64,000 bases of DNA, taken from assembly GCF_001704415.2 (NCBI RefSeq), contig NC_030816.1, forward strand, positions 83,268,713-83,332,712. The letters are read 5' to 3'. Below, in pieces: positions 59,601 to 64,000 of this stretch (position 1 is its first letter; every line of letters begins with the position of its first letter). The notes under the pieces are model-generated. The model was not told the origin of the DNA and did no database searches. It saw nothing but the letters and a program-made list of their open reading frames with translations. Made by a program: the position numbers and the translations under genes. This DNA is from Capra hircus. Taxonomy: Eukaryota; Chordata; Mammalia; Artiodactyla; Bovidae.

Positions 59601-60925
59601 CACTAAGAAGTATTTTTAAATATATTGTAAGAGATATTAAAAGTAGGTTTGACTCTCCTTTGCACAGAACTGAATGACTTCATCATTCAACTTGACGAAG
59701 AAGTAGAGGGTATGCAGAGTACCATACTAGTTCTTCAGCAACAACTGAAGGAGACGCGCCAGCAGTTGGCTCAGTACCAACAGCAGCAGTCTCAAGCCCC
59801 AGGCCCGAGTACCGGCAGGACTACATCTTCTGAGCCTGTAGGACAGGCAGAGGCCACAGGTAAAGACTGCAGTCGTCTGGCCAACGGACCAAGTAATGGC
59901 AGTTCCTCCCGGCAGAGGACGTCTGGGTCTGGATTTCACAGGGAGGGGGACACAGCCGAAGATGACTTTCCTCCTTCTCCAGGGAATGGGAATAAGGCCT
60001 CCAGCAGCTCAGAGGAGAGAACTGGCAGAGGAGGTAGTAGTTACGTAAACCAACTCAGTGCGGGGTATGAAAGTGTAGACTCTCCCACGGGCAGTGAAAA
60101 CTCTCTCACACACCACTCAAATGACACAGACTCCAGTCATGACCCGCAAGAGGAGAAAAGCGTGAGTGGGAAAGGCAACCGAACTGCGGCTTCCCGCCAC
60201 GTGCAGAATGGCCTGGACTCGAGTGTAAGTGTACAGGGCTCCGTTTTGTAAAACAAAAAAATTTCCAGCAAATTTTTATACAGTGTCATTTAATTTGGAA
60301 GAGGATACTGTCCAGTTAATTAACGCATACTTTTGTCACAATTTGCCTTTTTTTGTGGGTGGTTTTTTTTTTTTTTCTTTTTCCTTTTTTCTTTGCTTCA
60401 ATACCTCTGCCACTTTGGAAATTGTAACAGTTAATTACTTTGAATGTTGCTAAAAGGACATTTTGTGTAGGGTCAGGTTATTTTTATATGAGTTAATGTG
60501 AAGTTGTAAATGGAACTCTTTCCTTAAAGTATAACACAGTGCTGTCTGTGTGAATCTGTGTCTACCCTAGAACCTGTGCTGTGTGAGGGCATTCTTACTC
60601 ATGCTGTTACTATGCTTATACACCATTCAGACTTGTCAGAGTAGATGTGGGTTTATGACTGCCAAGTTTGCCCAGTACAGTAGTTTTATCACTAAAAGTT
60701 GGACTTGTTGAAGGAGTCCTATAGTAGTTTCAGTGTTAGATACAGTTTTTCCCACCATACATCTGTGCATTTTCTCTTTAGGTGATTGAATGTTTAAGAA
60801 ATTTGTGTGCATAGTTACTCAGTTTTTATGAATTGTTGTATCCTGTTAATGCATATTGCTCTGTGACTCCAGTATATCTTACCTGTACTGACCAAACTTA
60901 AATAAAGATTTTTATTGTAACTCCT
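35040..60925 (+). CDS. WTAP: WTAP, m6A methyltransferase complex adaptor (whole gene; CDS 43058-60251 in 7 coding exons)
   Basis: WTAP (Wilms tumour 1-associated protein) is a nuclear-speckle adaptor that recruits the METTL3-METTL14 heterodimer and links it to the VIRMA/ZC3H13/HAKAI/RBM15 proteins for m6A methylation of mRNA. The coding exons are 43058-43087, 44847-44902, 48159-48217, 49489-49616, 53058-53236, 58145-58299 and 59668-60251. All have GT-AG borders with phases that fit, and total 1191 nt, giving 396 residues plus stop, the human length. The protein starts MTNEEPLPKKVRLSETD, including the PKKVRL nuclear-localisation motif, continues with a long Glu/Gln/Lys-rich coiled coil (about residues 25-250), and ends in a Ser/Gly/Thr-rich disordered tail (HREGD, SPTGSENSLTHH, ending VQGSVL). 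Exon 1 (to 35222) is non-coding. The promoter is a CpG island. I found no frameshift or premature stop. Confidence 0.97.
36770..36945 (-). repeat. Bov-tA SINE fragment
   Basis: Antisense, shortened at both ends; CAAGAATACTGGAGTGGCTT. Confidence 0.85.
37140..37335 (-). repeat. MIR SINE
   Basis: Antisense and diverged; GACTTGCTCAATATCACATG matches the MIR TTGCCCAAGGTCACA region. Confidence 0.65.
37436..37915 (-). repeat. Cluster of antisense Bov-tA SINEs
   Basis: Full copies at 37436-37662 and 37666-37858, followed by a partial unit to 37915. Confidence 0.9.
39240..39310 (-). repeat. MIR fragment
   Basis: GAGATGGGGAAAGTGAGGCT is the MIR antisense core. Confidence 0.6.
39775..39965 (-). repeat. 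L2 LINE 3' fragment
   Basis: Antisense pattern TTGAGTGCATACTATGTATT, then GCAGTGAATGAAACAG and a TTCATGGAACTTATTCTA segment. Confidence 0.72.
39985..40200 (-). repeat. L1 3' UTR fragment
   Basis: TATTGGAGTATAATTAATTT is the reverse of the L1 3' end. Confidence 0.7.
40235..41070 (-). repeat. Two antisense BovB 3' ends in tandem
   Basis: 40235-40615 and 40616-41070 each begin with the BovB tail and run into the same RT C-terminal region. The second is less diverged, so they look like two insertions. Confidence 0.9.
41210..41436 (-). repeat. Bov-tA SINE
   Basis: Antisense full-length; GTCGTGCCCGACTCTTTGCG to GAGCCACCAGGGGAGTC. Confidence 0.9.
42055..42330 (-). repeat. L1 fragment
   Basis: Antisense L1 3' UTR type: ATTTTCAGGTGTACAACATA; ACTGACTATAGTCCCTGTGC. 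Confidence 0.7.
43050..43087 (+). CDS. WTAP: WTAP exon 2 (start codon; MTNEEPLPKK)
   Basis: The acceptor TTCCTTTTCTAG ends at 43049. The exon begins GATTCAAG and has the ATG at 43058-43060, then ACC AAC GAA GAA CCT CTT CCC AAA AAG, followed by the donor GTTTGC. It encodes the first ten residues in phase 0. The start is the family's normal start. Confidence 0.95.
44010..44790 (-). repeat. Old L1 fragment (L1M type)
   Basis: Antisense sequence of the common old L1 3' region (CATACTTCATGGTATCATAG; GGTTTCCAGTTTCTGGCTAT). Confidence 0.72.
44847..44902 (+). CDS. WTAP: WTAP exon 3 (VRLSETDFKVMARDELIL)
   Basis: A 56-bp exon between acceptor TCTCTTCGTAG and donor GTAAAA. It completes the PKKVRL nuclear-localisation motif and begins the N-terminal region that binds METTL3-METTL14. 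It ends in AG, which joins G of exon 4 to make Arg. Confidence 0.95.
45810..46015 (+). repeat. Bov-tA SINE
   Basis: Sense, rather diverged; GGGTCGATCCCCAGGTCGGG and an AAAGAGTCAGACGCAACTTA end. Confidence 0.87.
46755..47282 (-). repeat. Bov-tA SINE followed by CHR-2/ART2A-type SINE
   Basis: 46755-46972 is an antisense Bov-tA preceded by a GT microsatellite (46742-46777). 46980-47282 is an antisense CHR-2-type element led by a T-run. Confidence 0.88.
47808..48026 (-). repeat. Bov-tA SINE
   Basis: Antisense, ends AGTGCCACCTGGGAAGCCCC. Confidence 0.9.
48159..48217 (+). CDS. WTAP: WTAP exon 4 (RWKQYEAYVQALEGKYTDLN)
   Basis: A 59-bp exon between acceptor TTTTCATTAG and donor GTAAGT. It reads (AG)G TGG AAA CAG TAT and so on, with heptad-like spacing typical of the first coiled-coil helix. 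Its final T joins CT of exon 5 to make Ser. Confidence 0.95.
48310..48440 (-). repeat. L2-like fragment
   Basis: GGACCTATGTCCAGGCACTG followed by GGTGCTAGGAAGTAGAATGA, as in antisense L2. Confidence 0.6.
48862..49068 (-). repeat. Bov-tA SINE
   Basis: Antisense, complete, ending in AACCAGGGAAACCC. Confidence 0.9.
49489..49616 (+). CDS. WTAP: WTAP exon 5 (NDVTGLRESEEKLKQQQQES...)
   Basis: A 128-bp exon between acceptor TTTTAATCATCAG and donor GTAAGT. It encodes NDVTGLRESEEKLKQQ and then ARRENILVMRLATKEQEMQE, ending ECT. It is strongly charged and part of the long coiled coil. Confidence 0.96.
50277..50600 (+). repeat. Two head-to-tail Bov-tA SINEs
   Basis: A truncated copy (50277-50395) is directly followed by a full copy (50397-50585). 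Confidence 0.9.
52140..52325 (+). repeat. MIR SINE
   Basis: Sense MIRb-type: AGACTGGGAGTCAGGAAGCT, TCTAGTTCCAGTACTGGC and so on. Confidence 0.75.
52780..52895 (-). repeat. CHR-2/ART2A-type SINE fragment
   Basis: Antisense; CTTCCCTGACCAGGTATTGA and GATTGCCAGGGAATTCC. Confidence 0.75.
53058..53236 (+). CDS. WTAP: WTAP exon 6 (TQIQYLKQVQQPSV... to KFTPD)
   Basis: A 179-bp exon between acceptor TTTGCTTTGCACAG and donor GTAAAC. It encodes residues 92-150 of the coiled coil. Compared with the human protein as I remember it, residue 120 is Leu rather than Phe and residue 126 is Ser rather than Gly. If this donor is not used, translation continues AGG TAA, giving Arg and stop: the short 151-residue isoform. 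Confidence 0.96.
53235..54290 (+). other. WTAP: WTAP short-isoform end: 151-residue stop and alternative 3' UTR
   Basis: Reading through the exon 6 donor gives GAT AGG TAA (stop 53238-53240), so the product ends KFTPDR at residue 151, as in the annotated human short isoform. The next 1 kb has no ruminant SINE or LINE. An ATTAAA signal at 54262-54267 is followed by a T-rich stretch (from about 54291), the usual downstream-element layout. The presence of the isoform in this species is inferred. Confidence 0.7.
54262..54267 (+). terminator. WTAP: WTAP proximal poly(A) signal ATTAAA (short isoform)
   Basis: This ATTAAA variant lies about 1.0 kb after the intronic stop and 25-30 bp before a long T-run that could act as the downstream element. 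The assignment is inferred from position and from the known short WTAP transcript. Confidence 0.6.
56684..56880 (+). repeat. Bov-tA SINE
   Basis: Sense copy with a CACCACCAACAACC tail; the only clear ruminant SINE in WTAP intron 6. Confidence 0.92.
58145..58299 (+). CDS. WTAP: WTAP exon 7 (QTGKKLMAKCRMLIQENQEL...)
   Basis: A 155-bp exon between acceptor CTTTCCCTTGCAG and donor GTAAGG. It encodes QTGKKLMAKCRMLIQENQEL, then LSQGRIAQLEAELALQKKYS and ends EELKSSQD. It is the C-terminal half of the coiled coil. Confidence 0.96.
58300..59667 (+). other. WTAP: WTAP intron 7
   Basis: A 1.4-kb intron with donor GTAAGG and acceptor TTGCACAG. It holds one CHR-2-type SINE (58722-58840). Nothing else is recognisable. 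Confidence 0.88.
58722..58840 (+). repeat. CHR-2/ART2A-type SINE
   Basis: Sense short form; TTCCCTAGTGGTCCAGTGGT to GCATGGCCAAAAATAAG. Confidence 0.85.
59668..60251 (+). CDS. WTAP: WTAP exon 8 (last coding exon; disordered tail and stop)
   Basis: The acceptor CTTTGCACAG ends at 59667; the coding part is 584 bp with TAA at 60249-60251. It begins ELNDFIIQLDEEVEGMQSTI, runs through a Gln-rich helix end (about KETRQQLAQYQQQQ) and then a Ser/Gly/Asn/Thr-rich low-complexity tail, rich in likely phospho-sites, that ends NGLDSSVSVQGSVL. The tail differs more from human than the coiled coil does, which is normal for this family. Confidence 0.96.
60252..60925 (+). other. WTAP: WTAP 3' UTR
   Basis: This non-coding stretch follows the stop codon without any repeat insertion. 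It ends near the canonical signal at 60901-60906, which is followed by a GT/T-rich element (TAGTTGTTTTTTTG) expected downstream of a cleavage site. Cleavage near 60920-60925 is inferred. Confidence 0.85.
60901..60906 (+). terminator. WTAP: WTAP distal poly(A) signal AATAAA
   Basis: A canonical AATAAA about 650 bp after the WTAP stop, with T/GT-rich sequence 25-50 bp downstream. Confidence 0.85.
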
Positions 60926-61366
60926 TACGTTAGTTGTTTTTTTGTTTGTGCGTGTGTGTTTAGCATTTGTCATTTATTCTCATTGAATAGCTGACTGTCT
61001 GCTCCATTTTTCCACAAACCACAAAGGTGGAACTTAAGTCCATGCATAAATTTAATTGTGCAGTTTGTTTTTTTCCTGCCTTATACAAACAATTGTTAAA
61101 ATATTTGAAAATTCAGAAAAGTGTAAAGAAGGAAATATTTGTTAGGTTATAATTGAAAAAGTAGGCTTTGTGAAACGATATCAGGTAATAAGTTATCGTG
61201 TAGTCAGTGATGTTTTAAAATCTTGTCCACTTATGTGGATTTGTACTAATAACATCTGCTAATATTATGTAATAACTGGAGTGTTAGAATGAAGGCGAAA
61301 TGTTTTAAAGAGGTAAGACAGTTTGCTTCATTTCCTGTCACGTTTTGAACACTAAGTATCAAGGTC

Positions 61367-61494
61367 CATTTGGGGGTGGGAGGTAATCTCAAGAGGGAGG
61401 GGATATATGTATACTTGGGATATATGTATACTTAATAGCTAATCCATGTACACCAGAAACCAATACAAATTGTAAAGCAATTATTCTCCAATTA
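61367..61494 (+). mobile_element. 5'-truncated L1 with 13-bp target-site duplication
   Basis: About 128 bp of L1 3' UTR ending CAATTATTCTCCAATTA, flanked by AAGTATCAAGGTC at 61354-61366 and 61495-61507. An internal 17-bp unit (GGGATATATGTATACTT) is duplicated at 61400-61416 and 61417-61433. Confidence 0.92.
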
Positions 61495-62164
61495 AAGTAT
61501 CAAGGTCTGTGGAATGGAATGGCTCTAAAATAGCTTTTCATACGTGTGGTTAAGATGAAGTATGATTTTTGCTAAAAGCTAAATATTTTGTTTTATATTT
61601 TATCTGTAATATAATCAGGGAACCTCAGACGGAGAGTTAACGGCATTTGAAACTGAGGAACAACTTGAAAATCACTCCTTTGGTTTTGCTTAACTGGCAT
61701 ACAAATACATCTGGTCTTCATGGTGTAGTAAAATACTGAACTTGTCTTTTGATTAACTTTTTGTGCAGTCTTCAAGTGTTGAAAAAGATCCTACACAATT
61801 TTAAATGAATTTGCTTATACACATTTTGGTATGTACTGAAATAACTATTTCCTTGGTGTATTAAGTACTGTGGACTTTGGCTTTAATTGTATATACTTTT
61901 AACTTGCTGAATTTAAACAAATGGAATTTCTCTTTCTTTTTGTGGTGTGTAATCATTGGTGTGTGCAGGAAATAGAATTGTATGACTAAATTTAATAGGC
62001 CTATTATGTATCATTACCAATTTTCAGATTTCTGTTGAATCTGCGTTAATGGATGAATGACTTGGCCAGAGAGAACTCAAGGTTGTTCAGTTGGTATTTT
62101 TCATTTCTGGAGTTGGATGCTTTATTTGCCTCGTGTGCCTGATTAAAGAGATGGTAAATCATAA

Positions 62165-62352
62165 TGGAGGTTGAGAGTGACCTAGATTTTAATGGGTTTG
62201 AATCCTGGCTTTACCATTTATCTACTTCATGACTTGAGTGAACTACTTTATCTCTGTGGCTCCAGTGTTTCCCGGTAAAGAGCAATAAATGAGTTAATAC
62301 ATGTAAAATGCTCTCAACAGCACCAAGCATCTAGTGACTGCTCACTAAATGT
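62165..62352 (+). repeat. MIR SINE
   Basis: A well-preserved sense copy: GGGTTTGAATCCTGGCTTTA to AATGAGTTAATACATGTAAA and GCTCACTAAATGTTCAC. Confidence 0.9.
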
Positions 62353-62779
62353 TCACATGACTATTACCTTGAAGTTCCAGTCTTGATAACAGACCATCTC
62401 CTTTGGTCATACTCCACATAGAAATTTTTATTGTTTGGGTAGTTTCCACTGATGGAACAGGACAATAGCTTTAATGTATTGTTGTATCTTGGAGGGAAAA
62501 GTCAAAAGCCGCCTGTGTTTATTATTTCATTCCTGAGTTTCAAGTGTCTTACTTCTTAATGCTGGACAGGTGCAGGTGCCTAAGCATTCTTGAAAATGGA
62601 GAACCCAGCTTTTGACAAAAAGCTTGCCGAGTACTGCCAAAGAAGGGTAATTTATGGGCAGACAACTTAGTTAAAGCCCAAGATGATGATAAAGTTTCTG
62701 TGTCTCTACTTGAACATTATTTTCAGTGTGTTTACTATGAAAGTAGCAAAAAAAAAGGTCTTAACATTTTTTGACATGT

Positions 62780-62892
62780 TTTAAGTACTTAATGCCAGAA
62801 ACTCCACAGGTATTTTATATGCATTATAATTTTTATCATCACTCCATGAGACAGGCACTTGTTATCCCCACCTACACAGTAGTAAATGTGCT
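62780..62892 (-). repeat. MIR fragment
   Basis: Antisense; TTTATATGCATTATAATTTT then TCCATGAGACAGGCACTTGT. Confidence 0.7.
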
Positions 62893-64000
62893 TGAAAGGA
62901 TCCTGTAAAAAGCAAAGGGTTGGCAAACGTTCAAGCTGCCCTTCAGGTGCTGTTATTAAAGCTGTCTGGACATACCAACCTCAAAATTGGCCGCTGACCC
63001 AGGTCTGATGCCAAGAGCTGATTCTTGACACTGCCATTCTGCTTCCCTTCATCCTCTGGAGTAAGAACAGTGTACCTGAGCTTCTAAGGAGGACACTTGA
63101 CCAGCCACCTGGATGGTCACTGTGGTAAACGGGTCGGAAACAGTCCCCAAAAGGCAATGCAGTATGGCAAAAATACAAACCATGATTCTGAGTATATAGT
63201 TCAAGATGCTAGCTAAGGTGAGAGGATTTAGTTAATCTCTCAGAAGTAGTTAATTTTAGCCCTTGAAGGAAATGATACTAGTTTGTGGACCAAAGGATTG
63301 AGACTGTTTCACAGCATCTGAAATTATTAGGGGATATACCAGTTGCCATCTCTTCACAGAAGATTTAGTGGGTACCACTGCTGGGACGATTTTAATGAGA
63401 AAAAAATGTAGAAGTGCTTGTTACATAGGGCTCACTAGACTAGTTCTCCTGACCTCTCAGCTATGTTTGATGCAACAGAGCACTCAGGTTTCTGGGACAC
63501 TTTTGCAAACATAACGTGAAGTCATTCTGGCAGTTTTCGCTCAGATGTTTCTTACTGCTCACTAATAGCAGTTTGTTCCCTGTGCCCAACCGTAGCCTAC
63601 TGCTCTTCTCTGCTGCCACTTCCCTATTTGGCCCATATATAGCTTTGGGGTAGACAGAACTGTGAGGACTCCCCTGAGGATAGATGCTGAGTGGCCACTC
63701 AACAAAATTTGTCTTCTCAACTTTTGCTGTTAGGTTGGTGGGTTCTGAATAGAGCCTCCAGGTGGGAAACAAGTGAATACATTCCTTGCATTCAGAAGAA
63801 TATAGTCATTCCGATGTATAAGGCCCTGGGCTTAAAGAATGTATTAGTATTCATTTATATTTAATTATATGTGCCGGGGCTGCGCATAAGGCAGTACAGC
63901 AAGATCTTGCCAAGACAAGTAGGAAGTTTAATACAGTAAGTAGAAAGACAAAGATAGAACATGCTCAGAGGTACTAAATAGGAAGTCTTCCTGGAGGAAG

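Larger units (their letters stand above)
60926..64000. other. Intergenic region downstream of WTAP
   Basis: It contains one young L1 fragment (61367-61494) and two MIR elements. In human the next gene is ACAT2, a few kb further on; no ACAT2 exon is visible here. Two minus-strand open frames (62981-63178, 63461-63772) match no family I know and are not called as genes. Confidence 0.75.

Overview
This is mammalian genomic DNA from a ruminant, almost certainly a bovid. The intergenic and intronic space is packed with BovB (RTE) LINE pieces, BovA/Bov-tA SINEs built from the BovB 3' end, and tRNA-derived CHR-2/ART2A-type SINEs, a combination restricted to ruminants. I cannot fix the species: the SOD2 leader (MLSRAACSTSRKLVPALGVL) differs at two places from the cattle protein as I remember it, which would fit another bovid, but this is recall and not an alignment.

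The window spans the conserved SOD2-WTAP neighbourhood (human 6q25.3). At the left end, on the minus strand, lie the promoter, exon 1, exon 2 and part of intron 2 of SOD2 (mitochondrial Mn superoxide dismutase), in a CpG island at about 1.85-3.15 kb. From 3.2 to 34.4 kb is a roughly 32 kb intergenic region made mostly of nested retroelements; the largest is a nearly full-length but broken BovB LINE at 24.8-28.1 kb. A second CpG island (34.4-35.6 kb) holds the WTAP promoter and its non-coding first exon. WTAP then runs on the plus strand to a poly(A) signal at 60.9 kb. Its seven coding exons were read directly, all have GT-AG borders, and together they give a 396-codon protein, the same length as human WTAP. 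The last 3 kb is intergenic DNA with old MIR elements and one L1 insertion.

The two genes are transcribed divergently and are functionally unrelated: SOD2 removes superoxide in the mitochondrial matrix, WTAP is a nuclear adaptor of the m6A RNA methyltransferase complex. WTAP also carries the layout for its known short isoform: reading past exon 6 gives an immediate stop and a 151-residue protein, followed by a repeat-free stretch with an ATTAAA poly(A) signal.

No new protein-coding system was found. The most unusual structure is at 21.0-22.4 kb. A SINE with perfect 15-bp target-site duplications contains, inside its 3' end, a 174-bp segment that is an inverted, nearly identical copy of DNA lying 1 kb away. 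This looks like a template switch during or after retrotransposition. Other points are a 4 x 24 bp minisatellite inside a SINE, a TA-rich expansion in an L1 3' UTR, a possible SOD2 intron-2 enhancer island, and a BovB with a damaged endonuclease motif.
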